Shown: positions 35,428-47,398, numbered from the stretch's first letter. The stretch is DNA of 64,000 nucleotides from Gracilaria domingensis (GCA_022539475.1 VCMS01000216.1:124001-188000), one strand, 5' to 3'. Program-made: numbers and translations. Notes: generated from the sequence alone by a model not told the origin.

Positions 35428-36491
35428 TCACAACGGGGTGAACTCCCGGAGCATGTCCCGCAGCTGATTGCAGTGAGACTCCGGAACATGGGAGAAGTAT
35501 AATGCTTCCAATTCCTCGATGGGGTCCTTCGTTGGTTCCGCTTCTTGCGGCTTCGACTGTCCCCCACGTGGGGTTAACATCTGGTCTCCCGACAAGTTCG
35601 GTTCATCCTCTGCCTGGAGTAGAGAGCTGTGGTGCCCTCCGTCTCCCGACAAGTTGGCGGTACGTTCTCCCGAGGGATGCGAGTGAGAAGGATTGACACC
35701 TTCCTCCTGCCCCTCCTCAGAGTTGACGAGCCCGAGAATCTCGGCGGCGGAGACCTTAGTAGGGATCATGGCCACCGGGTGTGGGAGTGCTCAGCCAATT
35801 ACTTGGTTCTTTGCCAACCACTGTTGAACGGGGATCAAGTTGGCCACCAATACCCTGAAGGGTTTCTCGGGTTCGACGAGGACAATACCGTTTGCCAACG
35901 CCAGTTGGTTCTTGTCATACAGCTGAGGTGACGGTTGTACCGTCTGTAGACCGTGTCGAGTGGAGGTAACCGGGACCCATACATGTGTTCTGGGTGGGAG
36001 AAAGTTCGACTCCGCCACACGGATCTTCGTGGAAAGACGGCCTGTCTCCTAAGGTTGTTGCGCTGCTGGTAGCGGGACCTGCTTCTTCAACATCTTGCGA
36101 GGTGGCTTCCGAGTAATCGGGATTGTGGTACCGTCTACCAATTCGACGTTTTTGTCCCGCTGTCGGATCGCTTCGACGAAGCGGTCGCAAAAGTCACATC
36201 TCAAAATGACTGGAGCTGCGAGAGCTCGACAAACGAGAAAAGACAACTGCACAATGCAGCGCCCCAACCTCATCCTGAGGTCGATCGTTCCCACCAGTGA
36301 GATGGGTTGTTGTTCGCATCAGCGATATCCATCTCCTGTGGGGGGCGTACGAGAGACCGCAGCTGTGCGAGTAGTAACGAGTGAACCAAAAAATTGGGCC
36401 AGGCACCCGTATCGAGAACGGATAGTTGCCGAACCATGTATTTATCGGAAACACCCAGGTCGGCGTAAACTTTACAATTTCCTTTCGCCAT
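35428..36491 (-). pseudogene. Protease region and pre-RT linker of chromovirus B
   Basis: SVLDTGAWPNFLV is the retropepsin motif, followed by IADANNNP and VILRCDFCDRFVEAI. The pre-polymerase linker LYFSHVPESHCNQLRDMLRE aligns with the same stretch in the other two families. Broken. Confidence 0.75.
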
Positions 36492-36603
36492 GACCAGGAC
36501 TCGGTCCGGAATACGGAGATTTTTAGACTGTACCCACGGGCGACGGAGAACGGCTAACTGTTCCGACTCCGCGTCAGTGGTCGCAAACTTTCTTGTGAGG
36601 ATT

Positions 36604-38449
36604 TTAACCGGGGAGCGAGGCTCTGGCGCCTCGAGCGCCTCCCACTTCGACTATGGAGGCTCCTCTCCACGAGAGGAGACTCCCGTACTCAGTATATCTG
36701 AGCACTACTGCTGTCTTTCGGTGCTTGGGAAGCCTCGGGGCTTCCACAGTGCCGTTTCCTCCTTGAAAAGGGGGAGGTTCCCTTTTCTGTGAAGAAGGTC
36801 CCGCATATGGTTTAAGCATCCCGTTCTTGGCGTTCTCGTACGACCGAGTAGGGACCCTGGCCTTCTCGGCGGGGGGTAACGACTCGTACTGAGATACCAC
36901 TCTGGCCATATCCCTAATAGGGTGGAGACAGTTCGTAGCGATGTGTCTGGGCTTATAACAAATGTGGCATATAAGCTGGCGAAGAAAGTCCGCATTGGGC
37001 GGTCGGCGCTCCTTTCTAGGGTATGGGTCTCTCCATCCCGGGCGTTGATTACGCATCCCTTTAGAATGGGGAACCGGCAATGCCGGAACATGGTTCCCAG
37101 CATATAGAGCAGGATCCACGCCTTCAGTGGAGGGGTCCGTCGTAGACGGGAGCTCCGTGGTAGGGAATGAAACGTCGCTCTGCAGCAAATGGACATTATC
37201 GTACTCCTCTAGCGCTGAGCCCCTCGTCAGAGATGCGAACGCCGATCGAGACTCCATGTGGAGAACTTTTCGGGCTGGGCCCTTCGATCCCCTCTGGGCT
37301 CGGAGTGCATCACCCTCAGCTTGGTCAAATTATACCAGTTCGAGGTACGTGATTTTCCGTCGTTCCTCACGATGCCGGGCTACCAGTGTTCTGATAGCCA
37401 AGTTGAGTCCATCAACAAACATGGAGCATTTCTCCCTTGCGGAGTATACGTTACCACAGCGGTGGAAAGCCTTGTTCAGTCAGTCTAGTAGAGCAGGTGG
37501 TTTCCGTTTCATCCGGCTTCTGCTTCGTGTCTCGAAATGCAAGGACAGCCTGCTGGATGGCGGTCCCGGTCGCGTAGGATCGCAGTAGGTACTGCACTGC
37601 TTCCGGCCAGCAGGTTACTTCTCTCTCGGAGGCTCGTGTCGCACCGCGAACCGAATTGAACTGGTCCTCGGACATCCCCTTCAAGAAGTAAGGGAGAGCT
37701 ATATAAGCTTGAGCCTCACTCATGAGGAGAATCTCTGCCTCCATCACAAAACGGGATAAGAAATCCAATACCAAAATTGGGTCCTCCCCGGAGAACTTAC
37801 TGTACTTCAGGGTCAGTTCCAGGCGCCGAATACAATCCTTTACCCTGGATGTCCCCCTTGGGGTTCGCACTCCGCCGGAGTCCTCCCACCGGTAGTATCG
37901 GTACGAGAGCAGCTCACGGTATAGAAGGTTAGTCGGCTTCAATTCCTTAACGCCAAGGTGTTTTCGTCCCTTCTCCCGACGTGATGGGTCCGAAGCCGGC
38001 TCGGTCATTTCCGACTTCGTCGGCCAGCTCTGTGAGGAGACCCTCACTTCCTCTACGGAGGAGTTGGACGACGAGCTACTTTCCGAATCCGACTCCGACG
38101 AGAACTTAAGTGGCGAGTCCAACTCCAATTTTACTTTCTTCTTTGACTTCCGCCTATGGCGGCCGTTCTGGTGCTGGGACTTCCGAGATGCCTCGGCGTC
38201 AGAACCACCGGGTGGTGGGGCATCGGCAACGATGATTGCCTCCACCGTTTCCATACGGACTGTCAGGCGGTTGACAAGTCTGGAGCTCTCCCTGCGAAGG
38301 GATTCCGACACCTGTCGGTCTCCCATCAACTGATTGACATCAGATCTTGTAGTGCAACCCGTGAGCGGGGAAAAGACACCACGAAGACGTTCGGGATCTT
38401 CCTCTACTGAGAGCAACCCAGAGAACAGAGCCTCTCTGGAATGGCGCAA
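36604..38449 (-). pseudogene. gag region of chromovirus B
   Basis: The N-terminus has a coiled, charged segment and a serine run (SSESDSESSSSSNSS). The capsid-like part reads LVLDFLSRFVMEAEILLMSE and ALPYFLKGMSEDQF, clearly related to family A. Near the end lies the zinc knuckle CHICYKPRHIATNC (CX2CX4HX4C). Broken. Confidence 0.75.
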
Positions 38450-38460
38450 CTAGCCGGGTG

Positions 38461-38986
38461 TAAGACCGGGGCCAAACCGTCACGACGGGGCGTTGAGAGT
38501 TGAGCAGAGAAGGGTGACTCGCACGCGAGTGTAGTAGCCTCGAAGAGGGACGAAACCACAGAGTGGGGAAAGGGAAAGATAGGAGAGAGAGAGGGAAAAG
38601 AGAGGTTCGGCGTATCGCCGGGGTATTCCCTATACAGGGTCGAACACGACAACAGATGGTTATAACACTCCCAAAGTTGGGTTCTGTGGAGACGCAGGGT
38701 GGATAGCCGCACCGTTACAACGGGGAGTCCCTCCGATAAGGAGTTGTGCACCGCCGAAGGCGAGAGTGGCTAGAGCCGAGATCCATGAGGTAGGATCACC
38801 CTGGTTGGGGCACTTTACTGGTGCGACGGCGGCGACGCCGTCGCACTAAGTAGTGTCCTCACTAAAATTAATAAATAATATTAACTAAACTTCCCACTAA
38901 TTGTGGCAACCACCCACATGTAGTGGCCAACCTCCGATCAGCTCCACCGTGTCCCACGTGTCCGAACCATCCCAATGGCAACCACT
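38461..38986 (-). repeat. 5' LTR remnant of chromovirus B
   Basis: Upstream of gag (to its right on the plus strand) lies a stretch whose reverse complement resembles the family LTRs: GGTGCACAACTCC, GGAGGG and the palindrome TGCGACGGCG...CGCCGTCGCA near 38822-38855. It stops where the junction repeat begins. The exact inner end is uncertain. Confidence 0.5.
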
Positions 38987-39440
38987 CGTCTGTGTTCTGC
39001 AAAGTGGAATATAGTCTGTTCGCTTTGGAAACTAAGCTAGTTTTTGGGCTTTTTGGGGCGCGCGAGGGGGTGGCAGTGGCTGGCACTCAAAAAATTAAGA
39101 AATTTTGGAATATTAAATGCCATCTCGTGCAGTTTAATTCTTGGGTCTCCTAGTTTTTGTAAAAGTTCTATTTCGCCGCACCGCCCCATCCACTCTTTTC
39201 CGCGACCCTCTCTCTAATCTGCGCTTGTGCTAGTTTGCGTTTCCATTTTTCCCCGAGTTGCGATGCAAATCGCAACGCATCTCACCTCAATTATCCCACC
39301 ATTCCTTCCCATTCCGCACCGTCCCCACTCTTCACCTATATCTCGCCCATCACGCGTTCGGATCCTCCCTCTCCGTCTCCCGGAAAGTTATTCTGTAGAG
39401 GTACGCGTGAGAACCGTCCCCAATCTCGTGCACCCGCCTC
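38987..39440. repeat. Junction repeat, copy 1
   Basis: It begins CGTCTGTGTTCTGCAAAGTG, and the same stretch starts at 55749 and 63663 in the same orientation. By eye the copies are about 90-95% alike. To its left stands the cut LTR of chromovirus B. On the minus strand it opens with MPATATPSRAPKSPKTSLVS, a 33-residue frame nearly identical in all three copies. The right end is not sharply defined; similarity to copy 2 is visible to about 39435. Plus-strand composition is pyrimidine-rich and G-poor. Type of element unknown. Confidence 0.7.
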
Positions 39441-39611
39441 GCCCCAAAACGGCCGCATGCCGCGGAGGCGTCTCGCGAGGCTTCCTCCAGCTGACTATTG
39501 GCGATGAGCTGATCGCATATGACTTCATCGTGGCTGCAGTGCGCCTGCAGCTCATTTCTTTTGTGTAAACATTTTCACGACACACTTTATCAATTTCCCG
39601 CGCTCGCTTAA

Positions 39612-40300
<689 letters not shown>

Positions 40301-40379
40301 GCATGACGCGACGCCGGCAGCAAAGCCCCGTGCCGCCGCAGAGCGCTCAAACGGGGCACCGTGCGCGCGCGTGGCTCCG

Positions 40380-42250
40380 CCCGGCGCGCACCGCCAACGG
40401 GCATGCTATGCGTCTCACTCCGCTGCTGCCGCCGCCATGGCCAACTCACGTGCCATGAGCGCGCCGTACCGCGTTCTCTCTCCGGGTCCTTGCCCTCCCT
40501 GTAGCGCTGCTGCTGTACTGCAAACGCGCGTGAGCCCAGCCGGCCACGCCCGACTCGCTGCCAGAAGCCTCGGCGGCGCCGGCCGTGGCCGGCGGTGGTG
40601 CCGGTAAACGCCACGCTGCTGGGGCTGCCAGAGGCGCCGGTTTTGGCTGCACGCGCTCTGGCGCGCTCGGTAGTGGCGTTGCTGGCCCAGCTGCCGCCTC
40701 TAGAGGCGCGGCTGCGATCGGCGCTGCTGGTAGACGAGCGCGCTGCCATGCCCACGTGTGATCAGCGCGCCGCCAACCCCCTGGCCTTGGCACGGCGTGC
40801 AGCGGCGCTACGTTACGGTGCGCGTCTGGGCTGTGCCCGACCCAAGTTTAGTCTCCGACGCGCTAGCGGCTTCCGCCGCGCGCCAGCTGCACGCGGGCGC
40901 GTTGTGTGGCAGCGTCGCCGACTTCTCCGCCGCGCTGGCTCGCGCCGTGCCGCGCTTCGTCAGGCCAAGCGGGGCGACGTTGCCGCCGCCGCTGGCCGTG
41001 CTGTCGGCACTGCCACGCCACCGCGCCGGGCGTCTCTTTCTCGCGGCGGCCGCGCTGAGCAGGCAGCACTGCGTGCGCGACTCGGCGTTGTTCGCCAAGC
41101 GCGGCGGCGCGTGGTACGTGGCGACTGCCGCCACCAATGCCAACCCGGGCCTCGGCATGCCGCCACGCGTGCGAACGTTCGTGAGCGCCTAACTGGAACC
41201 GTGGCTGCGCGCGCCGCCTATGATGCTGCGACGCTGGTGGCGACGACGGTGGCGGAGCGCCGCAACTGGACAGCACCCAGCTTTGTTCCAGCGCGGGCGT
41301 TCGTGGCACTGCCAGGCAGTGCGGCGCTCGGCAGTGAGCTGCTGTCGCCGTCGGCGCGCGATTATACGCCAATGCGGCTGGCCCTGCTGCTGTGCGCGCG
41401 CGCGCTGCAGCGCGACAACGACGCGCCTAGCGTGAGCAGCGTGGCCATCTTCAAGCTGCCGTTGCTGTTCAACCTCATGCCGGTGGAACTCATCGCAGAC
41501 GTTGACACGCTAAGCATGTTGCTGTACAAGATGCTCACCGACGTGCTCACTGCCGTGACGCTTCTGATCAAGGGCTTCGAGGTGCTGCTGGTGGGCGCGC
41601 AGCCTTCGTAGGCGGCCATCACGCGCGTCATCGGCGCCGACGTGCACACCCGCACTGCGCGCGCCGACAAGGCCGCCGTGATGCTTGTGGCGATGTGCGA
41701 GCCGCAGCGCTCGTTTCTCATCGCCGCCGTTTGCCGTCGCGCTCGCGTTCGTGGCCGGCGGCGTGCTCGCTGAGTTTGGCGCCATGCGCTGACGAGCGCG
41801 AAACAGCGGCTGCGCAACGCGCAGCGCTGCCTGATGCGTATCGCGGGGAGGGGCGCGCACTTCGCAGCCGGGCGTGCGTGCGCCAAGGGCGAGCGATGCG
41901 CGTGCAGCTGTTGCATGAGTTAATACACCATATTGAGCGCGTAAACGAGCTTCGCCGTTTTCGCCGCAGTTGTTGCTTGAGTCTGATCTCACTTTGTCAC
42001 CTTCTACTACGGGCCACGTCCGCGCACTTTCTGCGCGCGCCTCGCTCTCAGCCGCCACGAGGCGCGCGGTGGCTCAGCCTCGTCACCAAAAGGCGCGCCT
42101 TCGTCACTACTTCGCGCCTCCAAAGCGAACCAGCTCCGCTATCGCGCCTTCGAGCGCGGTAATATAACGCATCGCCGCCGCGCGGAATGAGCTCGTCGCG
42201 ATGACGCGCGCGCTGCACACAAGCGCGGTGGCCGCCGCGCTACTCCTCGC
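40380..42250 (+). pseudogene. GC-rich decayed locus, unknown product
   Basis: GC content rises abruptly after the phytoene desaturase fragment. Several plus-strand pieces look like genuine, Ala-rich protein. In frame 2 there is MVPVNATLLGLPEAPVLAAR (40595). In frame 3 there is RYVTVRVWAVPDPSLVSDAL, running to AWYVATAATNANPGLGMPPR (40806-41190). In frame 2 again there is APSFVPARAFVALPGSAALG, then IFKLPLLFNLMPVELIADVD and MLTDVLTAVTLLIKGFEVLL (41208-41608). A hydrophobic segment (ALAFVAGGVLAEFGAM) follows near 41740. The pieces could be one membrane-associated protein split by frame changes and a stop at 41609. Because GC-rich DNA leaves many frames open, part of this may be chance. No family recognised. 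Confidence 0.35.
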
Positions 42251-42567
42251 ACTGTGCGCGGCGCTCGAATCGTGAGGTTTCCGGTCTCCACTCCATGATA
42301 GCGAAGGGCGCTTGGTCACGCGCGGTGCACATAAACTGGTGCTGATTCACGTAGCATGATGACGCGCTCACAGCAGCCAAGTCTCGCACGCATGAGCCAT
42401 TCAGGATGAGCTGGCACGCAAACGTCGTTGAACAACGCACCGCCTGCAGGAATGGCGCCGCGCGCTCCGTGGGCGGCGCGGAGGTTTGCTGGCGATGGGT
42501 TGTTGCAGACGGGTGTCATCAGACATGTCGTAATGTCATTCTGTCGTATTGGCAGCGCGCGAGATCA

Positions 42568-42885
42568 AGTTGTGTTAGGGTCGCTACCCTAACACAACTC
42601 AACCACCCTGCCCGCGGGCACGTTACGTTTTGGCTGGATATGCGTGCGGTGTGTGTCTTGGGAGGTCTGTGAACGCTACCAGAATGAGGCGAAAACGAGC
42701 CCGCGGGCGGGGGGGGTCGGTCGTGTTAGGGTAGGTACCCTAACACGACCGGACCCCCCCGCCCGCGGGCATGAAATCGCACATTTTTGAAAAAATCGGC
42801 CAAAACGTGTTCGCGGACGGGGGGGTGCGGTTGTGTTAGGGTAGCCACCCTAACACAACCGATGCCCCCCACGCCGGTGGGCACG
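42568..42885. repeat. Three successive giant palindromes with TTAGGG-like cores
   Basis: Palindrome 1 (42568-42599) has perfect 14-bp arms around CGCT. Palindrome 2 (42699-42770) has 35-bp arms around GG with about one mismatch. Palindrome 3 (42806-42885) has arms of 37-39 bp around AGCC. All share the core GTGTTAGGGT...ACCCTAACAC. Palindromes 2 and 3 extend into G runs and GCCCGCGGGC-like ends, with AAAACG outside. The cores are alike and the loops differ. Possible explanations: decayed fold-back elements, ends of a small transposon family, or a hairpin structure maintained for its own sake. Confidence 0.75.
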
Positions 42886-44978
42886 TTCTGGTCACATTTT
42901 AGCACCATGCCGAGACCTCCCAAAACCCCTTCCTCAACACTTCTTGCACTCATTACCATGCACCCGCCCGCGAACACGTTGGCACCGCTGTCTACGTGGA
43001 TTGGCGGGATGGCAAAAAGCTGTAAATTAATTAGAGTATATCTTGAGTATTAGGAGCGCTTCAAAACGCATGAATGGAGAGCGCTACCATTGTTCGCATA
43101 AATCTACGTCCACCAAAACCCTTCGCTAGAAGGAACTTTTTGAGACCATTCTGTAGCGTTTTGATACCTCCCAAAACACAATCGGTTGCATTCCTTGCAA
43201 CGATTTTGTTGCGAGCTCAGTACAGATCTTTTAGAGATAAATCAACTAGTTTTTTCATCCAATTGATGCTCAACCAGTAACATAATACGCGATCTTGTTA
43301 CAATTTGTGTAGTGTCTGACACACTACACTATTTAAACTGATCAAAGTGGCGAAGAGACGTACCACCGAAGCGCGCCAACACCCTCACGCACAAAAGTGG
43401 TAATGCGCAGGGATGAGATGCATAAAAAAACAGAGTGACGACAGTATGTAGCTACTTAAATACTCGCCACCACTTTTTCCCGTGAAGATACAAATTCTAC
43501 CGAGGATGAAGATAAGGTATTATCTAATAGCATGAGCGCTTCCGCTCTAGCGTTCAATTTATATATCTGAATCTAATTTGTTCGTTGTGACGGTCTGACA
43601 AACAGCGATGAAGGCCTCCAACGACCATATAATACCGGATTTATAGGGGTAATAGAGCGAGCTCTCTGCGAAACACCATAAATAACTAAATGGAGTCCTG
43701 ATAGGCTAACTACTACATGATTTTCAGAGGTTTAGAGAACGGGGTTTGTAGCAGCTCTTATATGCTAAATTCATTCAGTATAAAACTCTATGAAACAGAA
43801 TGGCGACGAGAGTCGTCGCAGAAAGCAAAACAGATGGTAGGCATGAAAACCGTTCAGCCCTGTGTGCTTGAGCTGGTAGCACATGATTATCGTTCCAATT
43901 TTGAAATCGTATCGCTTCACCTTCCGTTAACAAAGCCTGTCACCAACAATACAAGAGAAGACATTAATCGACGTGTTGCGGAGATGCCGTAAACGGCTGC
44001 CAATGGTGTTAGTTTTTCTTCTGTTGAGAGTCGAGATAGAACCTCAGACTCCCAGGTCTAGAGCTATGAATTCCTGCCCACGACTTTGTCGAGGAGCGTT
44101 AAAGGCTTCAATCTGCCACCGAAGGGACGAAATAGAGTTTTCATTACATCATGCGCCACGATTGCACCTATAACTAGTCCAAGCGACGCCCGAGTACTGA
44201 GAGAAAACTGTTTTGATTGAAGCCCTGTCCTGCGCTCCCTATCAGATTTCAAAGAATTCCTTTACGAAAGGAAAACCATGTCAAGGTTTTTGTATGCTTT
44301 GGCCTCCATCATTCAAAGGAGATCTGCCTTTGTGAAGGTTCCATTCAGTGACCTGCCTTTCTTCGACGTGGACAAATCTATATGTAAACCTTTGGCAAAA
44401 AAGTTGCATTGCATTGGGGATAGATTTGCGTTTGTAAAGTTGCTGATTTGAGTACATATCGTTCGAAATAAACGTGACGTGGATGATTCTATTGCAGTGA
44501 GTAGCGTCTCTGACTAGAGGTTTTCGATTTCTGGAGTATTAATCAGCTTCAATTTGTCTGGATGCAAGTTGCGTAACTGTTCGAAGAGAGCTCTCCTTTT
44601 TCCCAACAGACTGCATAGAAACAAACTCTGGATCAATCCTACCGTCAAGGGGGTTTCGATGAACGACGGAATAAGAAATATGTAATCAGAACGCTTGAGA
44701 GTACCGCCTGAGATATACTCTCCCTCGCAAGACATATACTTCTTCCTGTCTCGTCTTTCTTTGCATATTCTAGAATAACTGAGTATGTATCTCTAACGCT
44801 TTTGGTTTGGTCTTGAGAGGGTCCAGTGAATGAAGTAAGAATACTACTGCATAAAGATGAGGGAGGGGCTTCGAATCTATGACAGGAGCTCCCCGTTTTG
44901 GTCCCGTGAAGAGTTAACAGAATGACTTTAGCCTCAAAAGTATCCGCACGAAAACGTGCAGAGAATGGCACACTCGAC
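42886..44978. other. Stretch without a recognised gene
   Basis: Mixed, partly AT-rich DNA. CCTCCCAAAAC occurs near 42914 and 43167, and inverted as TTGGGAGG near 42659, so fragments of one repeat unit seem scattered here. The open frames (43717-43992, plus; 44514-44735 and 44645-44971, minus) are short and match nothing I know. The last two may be decayed downstream parts of the transposase at 44979-46151. Confidence 0.4.
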
Positions 44979-46151
44979 TTAGTTTGTCTTCGCCGATGAA
45001 CTGAAAACTTTCTGCGTGAGATTCAGAATGGGCTCCAGGACTTGACGAAGAGATTCTTGAAGAATTTGCATCCTGGACTCGCGTAGAGACTTGCTAGAAA
45101 CGAATGGCATTGCGTCTGCTTCAGATACGGAAACCTCGATCAGTGTGGTAGGGAAGTATGCCACTACTGTGAGGTCATCACGGATGCACTTACGGCGTAG
45201 CTCGTCGGAGAAGTTGAGAAATATGAGCTGAAGAGGATAGGCGGTAACTGATGTTTGCTTTAGAGTTGTTGAAGACTTATCGGTGTATACCTGCAGAAGA
45301 CCTACGAAAGATTCACTGTAACTTATTTCTTGGGAGTACCACACTATTCTACTATCCAACGAGCCCATGACCATTTCCTTAAGTTTTGATGTGGCGTCTC
45401 TTGCGAGAGAGCCGGACATGGGGTGAGATATTTTCGTGGAGTGGGTCTGAGGTATAGGGTGGAAGAATGTGTTTTCGTTGTTAGCCAACTGGAGCTGTTT
45501 CAAAAGTGTCTGAACGGGGTCTCTCGTGTAGAGGGTGGCGCTGAACGTACATCCTTCTGGCCAGACAGTTCTTCGATTGAAACCGTCCTTTGAGGCGTAT
45601 CGTTCGAAAATGGCCTTCTTCAGTTCTGTACAGCGCTTGGAACTTGTTATGGTCTCGTTGAATCGCTTTTGCGAGAATCGCGGGTCCCGAAGTAGCCCAA
45701 TTAGCTCGTAAGCCTCACGATGACCAAGGTTGGAAGCTACTGAAGCCAGACAAACCGTGAGATAATCCATATGCAAATCACCGAGGGCCTCCTCAGAAGG
45801 CACTGGGCGGGAACTGCTTCCGTGTTCTTGCTCTAATGACGCGGGACCCGGGGAAGGAGAAACACAATGCGAAGTGTCCGGAATGGGAGGGGCGCACGGA
45901 GTGTGGTCAACGATTTCCTCGGACACCGGAGGCTCGGGAAGGCGACAAGAGGCAGTGGCCGTTTCGGAAGATGCGGCCGCGTGCGCGGAAAGCTTGAGAC
46001 GTTTGCTTCTCCGAATGGGCCGCCTATTTTCGTCTTCCAGCGCTGCTTTCAGACGAAACGGGCAATGGTTGACATGCTGTTGAAGAGATAAGACTCCTCG
46101 GCGAGTAACGAAGGGGCACCCACGCTTCTTATGTGTACAGTAGTAGACCAT
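44979..46151 (-). CDS. Plavaka/KDZ-like transposase, N-terminal part
   Basis: The product begins MVYYCTHKKRGCPFV at 46151, inside a longer frame that opens at 46247; this start is preferred because the zinc finger follows at once. The finger has Cys, Cys (six residues later), then His and Cys (spacing of three) and resembles a C2HC DNA-binding finger. A Pro/Ser-rich hinge follows. Near residues 245-330 come ESFVGLLQVYTDKSSTTLK, TAYPLQLIFLNFSDELRRKC and TVVAYFPTTL. They match the 'D.T...YP..L.L.N...E.RRK....V..YLP' block of Plavaka/KDZ-type transposases as I remember it. The catalytic second half is not seen, so the element is partial. No inverted repeats were found. Confidence 0.5.
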   Translation of the reverse strand: MVYYCTHKKRGCPFVTRRGVLSLQQHVNHCPFRLKAALEDENRRPIRRSKRLKLSAHAAASSETATASCRLPEPPVSEEIVDHTPCAPPIPDTSHCVSPSPGPASLEQEHGSSSRPVPSEEALGDLHMDYLTVCLASVASNLGHREAYELIGLLRDPRFSQKRFNETITSSKRCTELKKAIFERYASKDGFNRRTVWPEGCTFSATLYTRDPVQTLLKQLQLANNENTFFHPIPQTHSTKISHPMSGSLARDATSKLKEMVMGSLDSRIVWYSQEISYSESFVGLLQVYTDKSSTTLKQTSVTAYPLQLIFLNFSDELRRKCIRDDLTVVAYFPTTLIEVSVSEADAMPFVSSKSLRESRMQILQESLRQVLEPILNLTQKVFSSSAKTN

Positions 46152-46520
46152 GGGAAGAAGAAATGAACGAAAAACGACGACAAAGACTTCAAGGGAAGGT
46201 CGTCCGAAGGGAGAAGGAGGTCGAGCGACAGTCAAGATCGACGTCATGCTGAGAACGGAGAATATATTTTGAGTTTAAATCGCGTGCTTTCGTTCAAAAA
46301 CGAACGTAGGTACACGTCGACTTCAACACAAGGGTGTACTTCTCGTATTATCTACCACTGGTTATAAACCTGTGGTTCTCCAACGTTGTAAGCTGTACAC
46401 CTGTCCAATCTCGCACAGAAAAATAAATCTCTTCCTTCCGCCGCCGCCGCCGCGCCTCCGACGTCCGACCTTCCGTTACCGTCGTGATCCGTGCCATCCA
46501 CATCCTCGCGTTATACTCCG

Positions 46521-46594
46521 CTCCGTCCCTCTTTTTCCTCCCTCTACTTTATGGAGGCTCCTTAAAGTAGAGGGCGGAAAAAAGTAGGACGGAG
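46521..46594. repeat. Hairpin, about 31-bp arms
   Basis: CTCCGTCC...TTTTTCC...CCTCTACTTTA is answered by TAAAGTAGAGGG...GGAAAAA...GGACGGAG, with an 11-base loop and a few bulges. A smaller stem, CATCCGT/ACGGATG, follows at about 46596-46614. Confidence 0.7.
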
Positions 46595-46847
46595 TCATCC
46601 GTATCTCACGGATGTATTCCGTGCAGTCTATTCGTACGTTCTTCCATATCCTTCCACGTATCTTTGCTCTAAACTAACCAATCCTCACCACGTTTCTTCG
46701 CGGTCTGCGACATGCAAACGGCAGGAAATAAGCTAATCACCCCCAACTTCTTCTATTTGCTCAAGATATAGAACGAGTTGAAGGGTGAAAACGGGAACCT
46801 GGTAACCCAAAGCGACGACTGTAAGTACGCGACGAATGGTTCATTTC

Positions 46848-46932
46848 GTTGCGCCATAGGCTCTAGTTTCGCCTCTTGCGCTACTTTTCAAAAGTAGCGC
46901 AAGACGCGAGAAGCTAGAGCCTATAGCGCAAC
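46848..46932. repeat. Near-perfect palindrome, 41-43-bp arms
   Basis: The left arm GTTGCGC...CTCTAG...TCTTGCGCTACTTTT (46848-46888) is answered by AAAAGTAGCGCAAGA...CTAGAGCCTATAGCGCAAC (46890-46932) around a single base. Only a few mismatches, near the GCC/GCG step. Confidence 0.75.
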
Positions 46933-47345
46933 AAACCAAGTTGGTTTCTTGGCGATCTTGGATCTCTGACTGTTCGGGATAGACGATTCTGGTACTTGGT
47001 TGGGACATAAGCTGCTCTTTCGTTTATCGCATCTTGCGGTATGTTTGCTGCATGGGCATTCTTGGTGTCCTTGCTTGTGAGTTCTCGCTTCGACACCTTT
47101 TGCGCTTTACGATGATGGTGGGCTGGTAATCTAACCGATCCCTTTCCTTCTTCTTCTTCCTTTTGCGAGTTACTAGGTCCCTCGACTTTTCTAGCGCAAC
47201 GTTTCTGTTTTGTTTTATCAATGGTACGTTCCATCGCATTTCAAATGTATCCAACAGATCTTTGACAAACTTATGGATACTTTCTGCTTGCGTATAGAGG
47301 TAAACGAATTTTGATGCGGACGTAGCTCACGAGTTTCAGGTGCAG

Positions 47346-47397
47346 GTTCCTCAAGTAGGGAACCATGCATCTGGGCATGGTTCCCTACATGAGGAAC
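47346..47397. repeat. Hairpin, 23-bp arms
   Basis: GTTCCTCAAGTAGGGAACCA, running to 47368, pairs with the arm 47375-47397 with a single mismatch around the loop ATCTGG. Confidence 0.8.
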
Positions 47398-47398
47398 G

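Larger units (their letters stand above)
27420..38986 (-). mobile_element. Chromovirus B, reverse orientation, with nested solo LTR
   Basis: Read on the minus strand, it runs a 5' LTR remnant (38986-38461), gag, protease, reverse transcriptase, RNase H, integrase, linker, chromodomain, the antisense frame (which lies on the plus strand), a polypurine tract and a 3' LTR. The 3' LTR is split by a solo LTR of family A. All main gag-pol parts are recognisable. The element is broken, with roughly a dozen or fewer breaks, and its 5' end is cut at the junction repeat at 38987. The remnants at its two ends differ a good deal, so this is either an old element or a recombinant. Confidence 0.8.

Noticed and set aside
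42568-42599. Interstitial telomere or chromosome-fusion site
   Set aside because: There is only one TTAGGG per arm, in palindromes and not in head-to-tail arrays.
42568-42885. CRISPR-like array
   Set aside because: Only three units, long palindromic arms and unequal spacing, in a eukaryotic setting.
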